Shown: positions 1 to 8,645, numbered from the stretch's first letter. The stretch is 17,242 bases of DNA from Alphaproteobacteria bacterium (GCA_009921785.1 RFXE01000014.1:1-17242), one strand, 5' to 3'. Translations and numbers: made by a program. The notes: generated by a model not told the origin, from the sequence alone.

Positions 1-214
1 GGTCTATACAGCGTCTTTTGGGTAAAGATTTAAATGGTAACATAAATCAATTCTAAATACACATATCAAGCAAGTGCTTTCAGTGGAGATAGGTCATTTA
101 AAAATGTCTTTCAGTAAGTAAAGTATAATTTCGATTACAACTATATACCTCCAATCCTTCTTCTCCTCTCGTGCTTTCTCAGAAACGAGTCACTTAAATA
201 AATTATATTAAAAT
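1..214. other. AT-rich intergenic left edge, no gene seen
   Basis: This stretch lies downstream of the MFS gene stop codon and is clearly richer in A+T than the neighbouring coding DNA. I see no open frame with a plausible start, no tRNA and no convincing terminator. A weak inverted repeat (CTCGT at 168-172 with ACGAG at 185-189) could be a poor hairpin after the minus-strand operon, but no T-tract follows it on the minus strand. The flanking gene on the left lies outside the window. Confidence 0.5.
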
Positions 215-1390
215 CTAATCAGAAGAAGATTTCTTTATTGCCATCACTATTATGACCGTAAGGGCAACAATCATAACAAAAATATAGAGTCCCTCAGCAT
301 CCAACTTTCTCACAAATAATGTAGCCAAGAGGGGCCCCAAAATGCCGCCAACGCCATTCAATATGAGGGCAATGCGGGCTACTTCAACAGGATGGCGACC
401 ATGATCTGCAGCATGGGCTATGCTTGCTCCTGTAGCATAGCCCGTCGAGCCCGTTGCCCCCCATAATAAGGCGACCAGAGCGGTTGACCAACTCCAAATG
501 CCGGCATGATACAATATGACGGAAGTCGTCACAGTTAAGAGCGACATGCCGATTAAGACACGATGCGGTCCATATCGATTGGCCAGACGACCGAGAAAGG
601 GTTGGGCGATCAAAGCACCCATCATATTGGCCAGCAAAAAAAGCGACACCTGATCGGCAGGGAGACCAATCGCAACGGCATAGGCAGGCCCGAAAGCGCC
701 ATTGGCCCCGATGAGAAGCCCCGACGCAAAAGTCATAAACATCGACTCAGGGGCGTGCTGAATGATCAGGCGCGCACCATGATACGGGCTTTCGACCTTG
801 GGTGGCACGGAATTCGGCTTTCTGATCCTTCCCAAGACCACAATTCCACAGGTGGCGCAGATCAACGCGATCACAATCGGACCATCGGTTGATGGTGGCA
901 CGAATAAGAGCAGAATTTGCGCGATGACATAGGCCGCATAGATCACCGCACTATACAGCGCCAAGGCTTGCACTTTACTTGGCCCGGACGTCGCAACGCC
1001 AATCCAAGCTTCTGTCATCAAAAAGAACAGGCCACTGCCGAAACCGATCAATAGACGACCAAGAAGCCAAACTTCGGGTACATCAATGAGACCTGTTAGC
1101 GAACCCAAAACGATCGAGGGCGTGGCCACGATCCCGATCCAACTAAATGACAAGCGGGCCAATAAAGACGGGCCGAATATGTAAGATAAAAACACGCCAA
1201 CGAAATAAAGCGAGCCTAAAATTCCGAAATAAAAGGGTGAACGCGCGGCCGCTATGGCATGAACGATAAAGGTTGTCGGCACCAAGGCGCTCGACAAGAC
1301 CACAATGAATTCCGCCGAAAAGAGTCCGCTATGCGCGGCGTAAGTGCGCCGGATTGTCACCGATTTCGGGGACGGTGTACCACTCTCCAT
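215..1390 (-). CDS. MFS transporter (YcaD-like major facilitator)
   Basis: This is a 391-residue integral inner-membrane protein with about 12 hydrophobic segments, the usual size for a major facilitator superfamily carrier. After helix 3 or 4 it has a glycine-rich segment followed by a TEAW motif (GFGSGLFFLMTEAWIG), which recalls the YcaD-type branch of MFS_1. A basic loop in the second half (QPFLGRLANRYGPHRVLIG) resembles the conserved cytoplasmic loop of the family. I chose ATG at 1390; an in-frame TTG lies two codons earlier, and no strong ribosome site is visible. It follows the ABC ATPase gene by 40 bp on the same strand, so it is probably the last gene of the importer operon. It may export a product or analogue of the imported compound, or provide a second uptake route. 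The substrate cannot be told. Confidence 0.85.
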   Translation of the reverse strand: MESGTPSPKSVTIRRTYAAHSGLFSAEFIVVLSSALVPTTFIVHAIAAARSPFYFGILGSLYFVGVFLSYIFGPSLLARLSFSWIGIVATPSIVLGSLTGLIDVPEVWLLGRLLIGFGSGLFFLMTEAWIGVATSGPSKVQALALYSAVIYAAYVIAQILLLFVPPSTDGPIVIALICATCGIVVLGRIRKPNSVPPKVESPYHGARLIIQHAPESMFMTFASGLLIGANGAFGPAYAVAIGLPADQVSLFLLANMMGALIAQPFLGRLANRYGPHRVLIGMSLLTVTTSVILYHAGIWSWSTALVALLWGATGSTGYATGASIAHAADHGRHPVEVARIALILNGVGGILGPLLATLFVRKLDAEGLYIFVMIVALTVIIVMAIKKSSSD

Positions 1391-1430
1391 CGCCAATCAA
1401 AACTTTCTTAACGGTAAAGATCAGCCGGTG

Positions 1431-3488
1431 TCAGCTGATAACGGGCGTCATTTGATCGAGAATTTCTATCGGCAAATGGCATTTCATGGCGTGCCCATCT
1501 TTCAATTCACGCATAGGCGGCACCACCTGCTCGCACAGCGATCCGGAGACTTTGGATTTCATATGGCAGCGGGTTTGAAACGGGCAGCCTGACGGTGGGG
1601 AGAGCGCGGATGGAATTTCACCCTCCAAAACGATCTTGCGTTTTTTCGCAGCCGAGTCAGCCAAGGGGATAGCTGACAACAAGGCTTCGGTATAAGGGTG
1701 ATAAGGCGGCGCAAAAATCTGCTCGGCTGTGCCTTGCTCAACGATATGACCAAGATACATGACGATGATACGGTCGGCCATATAACGGACAAGAGAGAGG
1801 TCGTGACTGATCAAGACCATCGTCGTGCGGGATTGCCGCTGAATGGTTGTCAGCAATTCGGTGATGGCGGCCTGAACCGAAACATCCAATGCCGACATCG
1901 GTTCATCCGCGATGATCATGCGCGGATGCCCGGCAAAAGCGCGCGCAACGCCGATGCGCTGTTTCTGCCCACCCGATAATTGCCTCGGCATCCGTGTCGC
2001 AAAGGCGCGCGGCAGTTTTACGAGATCAAGCAGATTAAGCATCATCTCAGAGCGCTCTTCACGCGACGCCCCTATACCAAACCGCTCCAATGTCCGAATG
2101 ATTTGAGATCCGACACTATAACTCGGATTCAACGTATCGAACGGATTTTGGAAAATCATCTGTATGGATGAAATCAGCTTCGTATCCCGCCGTTCAATCG
2201 GATCGGATTGAATTTCGGTTTCATCGTAACGCGCAGTTCCCTCTGTTGCGGTTTCAAGCCCCAGCAACACTTTGGCAAGGGTTGATTTTCCGCATCCCGA
2301 TTCACCGACGATCGCAAGTGTCTCAGCCTCGCGCGCCGTAAAACTTACCTCTTCAACGGCTTTCACCGTGCGCGCTTCACGGCCGCCGAACAATTCACTT
2401 GCCGCTGCCTTATAATATTTTTTCAAGCCTTTGACGTTGAGCAATTCCGGGCCGGCGCCGGCAGCCCCGGTCTGCGTCGCAGCTTCAGGTGGTGCATGCC
2501 AATCGATCTCGCTCACCCTCATGCAACGGCTATGATGGGTGTGGGCCTCATCAATCGACCGCATGGCAACCGCGCTGACATTGCAAACACCGTCAACAAA
2601 ATGGGAGCAACGCGGACCAAAATGGCAGCCTTTAGGGCGCTCATGCGGCAACGGCAATTGTCCCGGAATTGGAATAAGCGGCCGTGAATTTCGGTTGGTG
2701 CCTAAAAGCGGCATCGAGCGGAAAAGCCCTTGTGTATAAGGATGACGCACGGACCCAAAAACATCACGGATGGGACCTGACTCAACCGCTTCGCCCGAAT
2801 ACATGACAGTAACCCGATCGCATGTTTCGAGGATCAAGCCGAGATTGTGGGAAATGAACAGCATCGATGTGCCAAATTTTTTCCCAAGCTCTTTGACAAG
2901 CTCCACAATGCCCGCTTCGACCGTTACATCCAATGCCGTTGTCGGCTCATCCAAGATCAGCAATTTCGGCTTGGCCAAGAGCGCCATCGCGATGACGATG
3001 CGTTGCTGCTGACCACCAGACAATTGATGCGGGTAAGACCCCATAATGCGCTCAGGATCAGGCAGCTTCACCGCCTTCACCATATCCAAGGCACGCGCAT
3101 AGGCCTGTTCTTTTGTAACCATTTCGTGAATGAACAGAACTTCGGTCAATTGCCGCCCGATTTTCATTGTCGGGTTCAACGAGGCCATCGGCTCTTGATA
3201 AACCATCGCGATTTCGGAGCCGCGGATCTGTCTGAGCTCATGCTCAGAGAGCTTTGCCATGTCGCGACCATTGAAATGGATCGATCCGGACGTAATGCGG
3301 CCGATGCGCGCAAGATCGCGTAAAATCGCTAGCGCTACAGTGGATTTACCACAACCGGATTCGCCAACAAGACCCATCGCCTCGCCGGGCATCACCTGAC
3401 AGGAAAAATCCATTACCGCCGGAATTTCAACAGCCCTCGTTGAAAACGAAATACTCAAATTCCTGATGTCGAGAATGGGTTCAACCAT
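1431..3488 (-). CDS. Fused dipeptide/oligopeptide ABC transporter ATPase (DppD-DppF type)
   Basis: This 685-residue protein carries two complete ABC ATPase domains and energises the importer from the cytoplasmic side. In domain 1, Walker A GESGCGKST is at 42-50, the LSGGQ signature at 156-160, Walker B LLILDEP at 176-182 and the H-loop His at 214. In domain 2 the same elements are at 395-403, 504-508, 524-530 and His562. Each domain ends with the OppD/OppF C-terminal cysteine motif (GC-x2-G-P-R-C near 287-294; GC-P-F-Q-T-R-C near 634-641), with further Cys at 302/322 and 652/670. An Ala/Pro/Gly-rich linker at about 332-347 joins the halves. Such fusions replace separate DppD and DppF proteins and are common in alphaproteobacteria. 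The ATG at 3488 lies 8 bp after the upstream permease stop, indicating an operon. All ATPase motifs are intact. Confidence 0.95.
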   Translation of the reverse strand: MVEPILDIRNLSISFSTRAVEIPAVMDFSCQVMPGEAMGLVGESGCGKSTVALAILRDLARIGRITSGSIHFNGRDMAKLSEHELRQIRGSEIAMVYQEPMASLNPTMKIGRQLTEVLFIHEMVTKEQAYARALDMVKAVKLPDPERIMGSYPHQLSGGQQQRIVIAMALLAKPKLLILDEPTTALDVTVEAGIVELVKELGKKFGTSMLFISHNLGLILETCDRVTVMYSGEAVESGPIRDVFGSVRHPYTQGLFRSMPLLGTNRNSRPLIPIPGQLPLPHERPKGCHFGPRCSHFVDGVCNVSAVAMRSIDEAHTHHSRCMRVSEIDWHAPPEAATQTGAAGAGPELLNVKGLKKYYKAAASELFGGREARTVKAVEEVSFTAREAETLAIVGESGCGKSTLAKVLLGLETATEGTARYDETEIQSDPIERRDTKLISSIQMIFQNPFDTLNPSYSVGSQIIRTLERFGIGASREERSEMMLNLLDLVKLPRAFATRMPRQLSGGQKQRIGVARAFAGHPRMIIADEPMSALDVSVQAAITELLTTIQRQSRTTMVLISHDLSLVRYMADRIIVMYLGHIVEQGTAEQIFAPPYHPYTEALLSAIPLADSAAKKRKIVLEGEIPSALSPPSGCPFQTRCHMKSKVSGSLCEQVVPPMRELKDGHAMKCHLPIEILDQMTPVIS

Positions 3489-3496
3489 GGCGCGGC

Positions 3497-4648
3497 TTAA
3501 TCCTTTAACGATTGTTCGCGAAGCGCATCCGCCAACAGATTAAGGCCAAGTACAAAGGACATCATCGCCAATGCAGGCGGCAAGGCCGGATGCACAAAGG
3601 CACGCATCAAGCGGCTTGATTCCTTGATCGCTGTTCCCCAGTCCGGACTTTCAGGGGGCATGCCGAGACCGAAATACCCCAAGGCACCAATAAGGATCGT
3701 TGTATAACCAATTCGCAAACAGGCATCTACGATCAGCGGACCACGCGCGTTCGGCAGGATTTCCCATAGCATGATGAACCATGGTGTTTCGCCGCGGGTT
3801 TGGGCCGCCTGCACATATTCGCGCGTCTTGATGTCAAGCGTGAGACTGCGCACGATACGAAAGATCCCCGGACCCGATGCAAGCGCAACGGCTGCAAAAA
3901 TATTAAGCGTGCTCGGACTTACACGGAGAATGTGAAAGGGATCGGAATCAAACACAAAGGTCGCAAAGAGCCATCCGCCAGCGAGCAAAGTCAGCACCAA
4001 TCGCAACGCTAATTGTTTGGGATGCGCGCGATAGCCGCTCCAAAACAAAGTGAAGAGAAGCACAATGGGAAAGACAAAAAATAAGCCCGCCAAAGCATAG
4101 GGGATCGGCGTTTCCAATATGCCGGGGGAGACAAGCAGATAGAAGAGAAGAATGATCGGAAAGGCTAAGATCAGATTAGCTAGGAAGGACAAAATCGCAT
4201 CGACGCGTTTGCCGAAATAACCAGCAGGCAAGCCCAGCATGATGCCAACCGACAAAGCAAGAAAAGTAGCCAAAGGCGCGATGATCAAAACAATTCTGCT
4301 GCCAAATACCATGCGGCTGAAGACGTCGCGGGCGAGCTTGTCCCCGCCCAAGAGATAGGGCAAACCGGAATTTGACTCGATTGCACCCGGTAACGCGTCC
4401 TTCATCGACACAATTTGTCCGAGCGGATCAAAAGGAGCGACGTAGGTCGCGAAAATCGCGGTAAATAGCCAGAATGAAAGAATTGACACGCCGGCAAAGC
4501 CGTTGCCGGTTTCAATGATAAACCCGTAAAGTCCAAGGCGTCGTTTGAACAGAAGGCTGATCGTCAAGAGAACAGCCATCGCAATCCAGACGGGGGTAAA
4601 TTGGATTACAACACGAAGGACAATGGAGAAGGGGGACATAAATTCCAT
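3497..4648 (-). CDS. Dipeptide-type ABC transporter permease (DppC-like) with extra internal membrane segment
   Basis: This is an inner-membrane permease subunit of the peptide/nickel ABC family. The entry motif LLGGDKLARDVFSRMVFGSR (about 99-118) matches the DppC consensus. The cytoplasmic coupling (EAA) loop is at about 277-300, with EYVQAAQTRG followed by ILPN. At 383 residues it is longer than the roughly 280-310 usual for DppC. The extra length includes a hydrophobic N-terminal extension and an unusual stretch at about 181-250 between the LAFP helix and the EAA-loop helix, which appears to add membrane segments. I chose ATG at 4648, with a GGAG ribosome site overlapping the stop of the preceding DppB-like gene; a second in-frame ATG follows three codons later. 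The 11-bp gap to that gene and 8-bp gap to the ATPase gene show an operon. Confidence 0.92.
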   Translation of the reverse strand: MEFMSPFSIVLRVVIQFTPVWIAMAVLLTISLLFKRRLGLYGFIIETGNGFAGVSILSFWLFTAIFATYVAPFDPLGQIVSMKDALPGAIESNSGLPYLLGGDKLARDVFSRMVFGSRIVLIIAPLATFLALSVGIMLGLPAGYFGKRVDAILSFLANLILAFPIILLFYLLVSPGILETPIPYALAGLFFVFPIVLLFTLFWSGYRAHPKQLALRLVLTLLAGGWLFATFVFDSDPFHILRVSPSTLNIFAAVALASGPGIFRIVRSLTLDIKTREYVQAAQTRGETPWFIMLWEILPNARGPLIVDACLRIGYTTILIGALGYFGLGMPPESPDWGTAIKESSRLMRAFVHPALPPALAMMSFVLGLNLLADALREQSLKD

Positions 4649-4659
4649 CTGCCCTACTC

Positions 4660-5697
4660 CTATTGAACCCGAATGCGGGGATTAAGGAAGGCGTATCCAA
4701 CATCGGAAATCAGTTGTGTTACGAGCACCAGCAAGACGGAAACCAAGGAACACGACAACATGAGATCAATATCATTGTTGCCAGCCGCTTCGACCAATGC
4801 GAGGCCAAAGCCTTGATAGCGGAACATGACTTCAACAATAACCACGCCAGTTAACAGCCACGGAAATTGCAGCATAATCACAGTAAATGGCGCAATCAGT
4901 GCATTGCGCAAAGCGTGCTTCAGAACAACGGCATAAAAGCCCAAGCCTTTAAGGCGGGCCGTTCTGATATATTGTGCCGTCATCACTTCAACCATGGAAG
5001 CGCGCGTCATCCGGGCAATATAACCCATGCCATAGATAGCGGGTGTTATCACGGGTAACGTGAAATTGTAAAAGGTGATGCCGTCACCGGTAGCGGATGC
5101 CGCGGATCCGTTTAGCCACCCGAGCCATGTTCCGAAAATAATGGTCAATACAACACCCGAGACATATTCCGGTGTCGATGTTGTTGCGATTGAAATTACA
5201 GAGATGGACCGATCCAATTTAGACCCTTCGCGCATTCCGGACAGAATGCCTAAGAACAACGCGACCGGTACCATCGTCACCATCACCCAAAACATCAAGA
5301 GTCCGGTAGCACGCAATGCAGGCAATAATTTATCTGCCACTTTCGTCTTGAATTTTGTTGAGCAGCCGAAATCCCCCTCGATCACGCCGGCATAAACGAC
5401 CACTGACGGCTCTTCGCAATAGGTAAATCGGGAAACCTGCTTGCTAGTTTCGGGATCAATATTAGGCTTTTTGGGCCATATCCCAATCCATGCGGCATAA
5501 CGCTCAAGAAATGAACGGCGATATCCGTTCCGCGTGAGCCAGCTTTCAATATGTTCGTCCGACGCGTGCATTTCTGTCTGGCTAATTGCCAGTTTTCTTA
5601 AATTTGGTTCCAAATTGACTAGATAAAACACGACAAAGGTCAGGCACAGCATCGTCATTGCCATGACCCCGAGGCGACGAAGAAAGAATGCTAGCAT
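4660..5697 (-). CDS. Dipeptide-type ABC transporter permease (DppB-like)
   Basis: This 345-residue inner-membrane permease begins with the typical DppB pattern: a short basic N terminus (FFLRRLG), a first membrane helix at about 8-28, then a long periplasmic region ending in a GDFG-C-S segment (108-113) that matches the family's GDfG-x-S. Five further hydrophobic helices follow. The EAA coupling loop is at about 242-266 (AQYIRTARLKGLGF, then KHALRNAL). ATG at 5697 is preferred over the GTG one codon earlier because an AAGGA ribosome site sits six bases upstream of the ATG. It pairs with the DppC-like protein to form the channel. It is separated from the binding-protein gene by 111 bp containing two hairpins, so its expression is probably lower than that of the binding protein. 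Confidence 0.94.
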   Translation of the reverse strand: MLAFFLRRLGVMAMTMLCLTFVVFYLVNLEPNLRKLAISQTEMHASDEHIESWLTRNGYRRSFLERYAAWIGIWPKKPNIDPETSKQVSRFTYCEEPSVVVYAGVIEGDFGCSTKFKTKVADKLLPALRATGLLMFWVMVTMVPVALFLGILSGMREGSKLDRSISVISIATTSTPEYVSGVVLTIIFGTWLGWLNGSAASATGDGITFYNFTLPVITPAIYGMGYIARMTRASMVEVMTAQYIRTARLKGLGFYAVVLKHALRNALIAPFTVIMLQFPWLLTGVVIVEVMFRYQGFGLALVEAAGNNDIDLMLSCSLVSVLLVLVTQLISDVGYAFLNPRIRVQ

Positions 5698-5757
5698 CAC
5701 CGATCCTTCGACATAAGAAGACTTCGGCTAAAGGTAATCGAATAAGTCAGATTGTCC

Positions 5758-5788
5758 AAAAAAAGAGGGAGCCCGCAAGAGCTCCCTC
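5758..5788 (-). terminator. Rho-independent terminator or attenuator between binding protein and permease genes
   Basis: On the minus strand an 8-bp perfect stem (GAGGGAGC with GCTCCCTC, arms at 5781-5788 and 5765-5772, 8-base loop) is followed directly by seven T residues (5764-5758). This is a textbook intrinsic terminator placed after the binding-protein gene and before the DppB-like gene. As the permeases have no obvious separate promoter, it is more likely a leaky attenuator that sets a high binding-protein to permease ratio than a full stop. Confidence 0.82.
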
Positions 5789-5792
5789 CTCC

Positions 5793-5810
5793 GACCGAAG
5801 GGGTTCGGTC
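5793..5810 (-). repeat. Perfect hairpin overlapping the binding-protein stop codon
   Basis: A 7-bp perfect inverted repeat (arms GACCGAA at 5793-5799 and TTCGGTC at 5804-5810, 4-base loop) overlaps the TGA stop codon of the binding-protein gene (5809-5811). It has no T-tract of its own. Together with the terminator-like hairpin just downstream it could protect the 3' end of the binding-protein mRNA from exonucleases. The structure is seen in the sequence; the role is inferred. Confidence 0.6.
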
Positions 5811-7458
5811 AAACATCGAGCCAGACGTCGTGGAAATCTGTCTCGAAGGTCTGGTGCATTCCATAATTCTGGACGGCCTTGACTGAGTGATTATAGAGAG
5901 ACAACCAATAAGGTTGGATCAGAGTGCCAGAATCTTGAAGAATCTTTTCGACATCCTTCATGATGACCTTACGCGCAGCAACGTCTGGCACGCTGAGGGC
6001 CTTGTTGAGTTTGTCATCAAACTCTTTGTTCGAGAACGCTGACTCATTCCACGCTTCGCCCGAACGATAGGCCAATGCCAGCACCTGCACGCCAAGCGGA
6101 CGCATGTTCCAGTTGGTGATTGACATCGGATATTTGGTCCAGTCATTCCAAAACGTCGAACCTGGAAGCACCGTCCGCTTCACCTTGAAACCAGCCTCAC
6201 GCATCTGAGCCGCAATCGCGTCGCCCGCGTTCTTATATTGCTCCTCATCGACGGTGATTAGCTCGTGCTCAAAATCCATCTTACTGGCAGCAGCCATCAA
6301 TTTTTTGGCGCCTTCGATGTCGCGCGCCTTCTTCGGCAACTCCGCATACTCCGGATGGATTGGTGCGACATGGTGGTTTTCAGCAACCGTGCCGAGGCCA
6401 CCAACGCCAAGCTTCAAGATCACCGCATTATCGACGGCCATCTGAACGGCCTGACGCACGCGAACATCGTCGTAAGGCTTCTGGCTGTTGTTCATACGGC
6501 ACACAATGGTCGAGGCCGTTTTAACTTCGGACTTCACGAGGCCCGCTTTGTCCATGATCGCGACATAGCCGGAATCCGTGTTGTAGTTGCAGTGTAATTC
6601 CTTGGCTTCGAAGGCGCTGACCATGGCCGAGATATCCGTGCCGTAATCAATGAATTCGACGCCATCCAGCAGTGCTTCGCCACCCCACCATTTGCCATTC
6701 GTCCGGCGCTTCAAGACCGCCTTTGATCCGACAGCATAGGATACGAGTTCGAACGCACCAGTGCCGACCGGATGCTTGACGATGTCTTTGCCGTCCTTTT
6801 CGAAATTGCGATGCACGACCAGCGCCGGATAATCCGCAAGGCCCGGAATGATCGTGATGTCGGGCTTCGGCAATTTAAGCTTGATTGTGTAATCATCCAC
6901 CTTGGTGATGGCGCCTGTCAGAGCCTTTTTCGTATTTGGATCGATCAGCGTGGCAAGACGGCCTGCCATTGAATTGCCTTCAGCGGCCTTGTCGCACCAG
7001 CGATTGAGGTTGAACATGACGTCTTCGGCGTCGAATTTGTCACCGTTATTCCATGTAACGCCCTTACGCACATGAAGCGTATATTCGGTCGCGTCTGCGT
7101 TCACATCCCAGCTTTCGAGCAACGTGCCTTTAAATGTGAATTCGCGGGTATATTTAACGAGTGGCTCAAGGAATTGACGTGTAACGTTAGCCATTTCTGA
7201 CCAGTCATAAGTCCGAGGATCTTTTTGATCCTTAACGAACATGCCAACTTTGATTACACCACCCTTTTTTGGTGTTCCTGCTTGGGCCGGCGTTGGCAAA
7301 GCCATACCCAACATGCCATAGGCAGTTGCCGTCGTTGCGCCGAACACACTGGCAAGTGCCAGGAATTCGCGGCGGTCCATCCCACCCGATTTGGCTTCTT
7401 TGGCCAAATCAACAATCGCCTTCGGCATAGCTTTACCATTTTTTGTAAAAAATTTCAT
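5809..7458 (-). CDS. ABC transporter substrate-binding protein, family 5 (DppA/OppA-like), Tat-exported
   Basis: This 549-residue periplasmic protein captures the transported solute and delivers it to the permeases. The N terminus holds a twin-arginine signal: Arg29-Arg30 in MDRREFLALA, a hydrophobic stretch to about 55, and a likely cleavage after AQA (60). The twin arginine suggests export in folded form, which occurs in several alphaproteobacterial family 5 proteins. The mature part shows family 5 features, including the conserved VTWNNGDKFDAEDVMFN segment (ligand-domain hallmark) and the HPVGTGAFELVSY segment. Length is normal for the family. ATG at 7458 has a strong GGAG site five bases upstream. 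It is the first gene of the importer operon. Family 5 proteins bind peptides, opines, amines, nickel or sugars, so the ligand cannot be assigned. Confidence 0.94.
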   Translation of the reverse strand: MKFFTKNGKAMPKAIVDLAKEAKSGGMDRREFLALASVFGATTATAYGMLGMALPTPAQAGTPKKGGVIKVGMFVKDQKDPRTYDWSEMANVTRQFLEPLVKYTREFTFKGTLLESWDVNADATEYTLHVRKGVTWNNGDKFDAEDVMFNLNRWCDKAAEGNSMAGRLATLIDPNTKKALTGAITKVDDYTIKLKLPKPDITIIPGLADYPALVVHRNFEKDGKDIVKHPVGTGAFELVSYAVGSKAVLKRRTNGKWWGGEALLDGVEFIDYGTDISAMVSAFEAKELHCNYNTDSGYVAIMDKAGLVKSEVKTASTIVCRMNNSQKPYDDVRVRQAVQMAVDNAVILKLGVGGLGTVAENHHVAPIHPEYAELPKKARDIEGAKKLMAAASKMDFEHELITVDEEQYKNAGDAIAAQMREAGFKVKRTVLPGSTFWNDWTKYPMSITNWNMRPLGVQVLALAYRSGEAWNESAFSNKEFDDKLNKALSVPDVAARKVIMKDVEKILQDSGTLIQPYWLSLYNHSVKAVQNYGMHQTFETDFHDVWLDV

Positions 7459-7576
7459 GCTAACTCCCCCCTATGTTTACTATTTAGATTTCAATTTTTC
7501 ACGCTGCCTGCGTTTTTCAGACCAACAATGAACTCTCAATTTCCGTTTCAACCCACTCAAATACTACTATCTCATT

Positions 7577-7605
7577 TTTATACGTTCAGGACATCTCTAA
7601 TTGAA
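7577..7605 (-). promoter_or_regulatory. Possible sigma-70-type promoter of the importer operon
   Basis: In the 173-bp gap upstream of the binding-protein gene, the minus strand shows TATAAA (7582-7577) 17 bases after TTCAAT (7605-7600). The -10 match is good and the -35 match is poor. It leaves a leader of more than 100 bases. A 4-bp GAGT/ACTC inverted repeat at 7610-7625 follows the dehydrogenase stop and is too weak to call a terminator, so read-through from the dehydrogenase gene is also possible. Confidence 0.25.
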
Positions 7606-7631
7606 ATAAGAGTCGATCTGCACTCAAGTCC

Positions 7632-8561
7632 TTATTTATGATCAGGGTGAACTACCTCCCACGGCTTAACCCAATCGCCAGAGACCCTTAGATTTATTCC
7701 CGCATCGTCCTCTATTATTTTGCATACGGTCATTTCTCCTGCGCCAAGCCCATAACGTTCTCCAGCTTCTTTAAAGCGGTCATGGGTCGCTCTGGTCAAT
7801 TCGTTACGGGTACCAACTTCATCCATCAACTCCTTGATAAGACCAAGGTCTTTAAGACAAAGAGCAATAGGAAAAGACGGATCATAATGACCGGCAAAAA
7901 TTGAAGGAACATCATGGCTTAATACAAAACTATCAGCTGCTCCGCCCTTCATAACATCCCACCAAATGGCTGGATCAAGCCCCGCAAGCTTAGCGGTTAC
8001 CATCGCCTCGCCAATTGCTGCGGCATGAATTTTCCAGAGCTGATTATTGACCAATTTTGCGACATAGCCATTACCGTAAGAACCAACTTTTCGTAACTGA
8101 CCCATTGCTTCAATTATAGGTCTCACAGCTTCAATATCGGCATCGTTACCGCCAACAAACATCGGCATGTCACCGCGTATGGCCGCATCAACAGAACCTG
8201 TTACCGGCGCATCAATCGGATGCCCTCCCCTAGAAGCGAAATCGTCTGCTAAGGCACGCATTAACTTGGGACTGCTTGTCGTCATATCGATCCAATATTT
8301 GCCTTGGCAATCGGCAGAAAGGAAGCCGTCCGCTGCGCGAACCACCTGCTCAACCTCCTTAGGGCCGAAAACCATAGTCACGACGCAATCGCACCGATTG
8401 AGGACGTCACTAGGGCTAGAGCCAGCTTGTGCGCCTTTTTCAACAAGCGGGCCCATCGCCTCAGGTCGGACATCGTAAACAACCAAATCGAAGCCCGCGC
8501 GCCTGATATTGAGGGCGGCGTTGCGCCCCATCATTCCCAATCCGATGAACCCTACAATCAT
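7632..8561 (-). CDS. Beta-hydroxyacid dehydrogenase, 3-hydroxyisobutyrate dehydrogenase family
   Basis: This 309-residue soluble enzyme is a NAD(P)-dependent beta-hydroxyacid dehydrogenase. It has the N-terminal Rossmann motif GFIGLGMMG (4-12), the substrate-binding signature DAPVTGS-x3-A (117-126) and the catalytic lysine in GYVAKLVNN (Lys169). A second conserved lysine is in the LCLKDLGL segment (Lys237). Asp30 at the end of the second beta strand favours NAD over NADP (inference). Relatives oxidise 3-hydroxyisobutyrate, 2-hydroxy-3-oxopropionate (tartronate semialdehyde), L-threonate or sulfolactaldehyde-type substrates, and sequence alone does not separate them. The ATG at 8561 has only a weak GGA ribosome site. 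The gene is divergent from the LysR regulator with a palindrome between them, the classic arrangement of a LysR target. It precedes the importer operon on the same strand. Confidence 0.9.
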   Translation of the reverse strand: MIVGFIGLGMMGRNAALNIRRAGFDLVVYDVRPEAMGPLVEKGAQAGSSPSDVLNRCDCVVTMVFGPKEVEQVVRAADGFLSADCQGKYWIDMTTSSPKLMRALADDFASRGGHPIDAPVTGSVDAAIRGDMPMFVGGNDADIEAVRPIIEAMGQLRKVGSYGNGYVAKLVNNQLWKIHAAAIGEAMVTAKLAGLDPAIWWDVMKGGAADSFVLSHDVPSIFAGHYDPSFPIALCLKDLGLIKELMDEVGTRNELTRATHDRFKEAGERYGLGAGEMTVCKIIEDDAGINLRVSGDWVKPWEVVHPDHK

Positions 8562-8630
8562 TTTTTATTATCCATCATTAAATTAGGGCCAGTCTCACGG
8601 ACGGGTACGCTTTTGACAAGCCAATTGTGC

Positions 8631-8645
8631 TTATGCTTCACATAA
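8631..8645. promoter_or_regulatory. Candidate LysR-type regulator box (T-N11-A palindrome)
   Basis: A perfect 5-bp inverted repeat, TTATG then CTTCA then CATAA, lies between the divergent dehydrogenase and LysR genes. It contains the T-N11-A pattern typical of LysR-family binding sites (T at 8632, A at 8644). It lies 14 bp upstream of the preferred LysR start at 8660 and about 70 bp upstream of the dehydrogenase start, a position that suits both autoregulation and activation of the divergent gene. A TTGACA sequence is at 8613-8618, but no -10 box is well spaced from it on the plus strand. Confidence 0.4.

Noticed and set aside
67..77. AAGCAAGTGC shared between the left edge and 10707-10716
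   Set aside because: A single 10-base match between two A+T-rich gaps in 17 kb is expected by chance, and the flanks do not match.
2847..3323. Long plus-strand open frame (158 codons) opposite the ABC ATPase gene
   Set aside because: It lies fully within the intact minus-strand ATPase gene, whose motifs are all conserved, and its product has no recognisable features. It is a reverse-strand shadow.
7497..7520. ACGC/GCGT inverted repeat followed by T residues on the plus strand, as a terminator
   Set aside because: The stem is only 4 bp and no plus-strand gene ends there.
7225..7641. Plus-strand open frame spanning the binding-protein start and its leader
   Set aside because: It covers the Tat signal coding region and the upstream gap, has no ribosome site and no domain signal.
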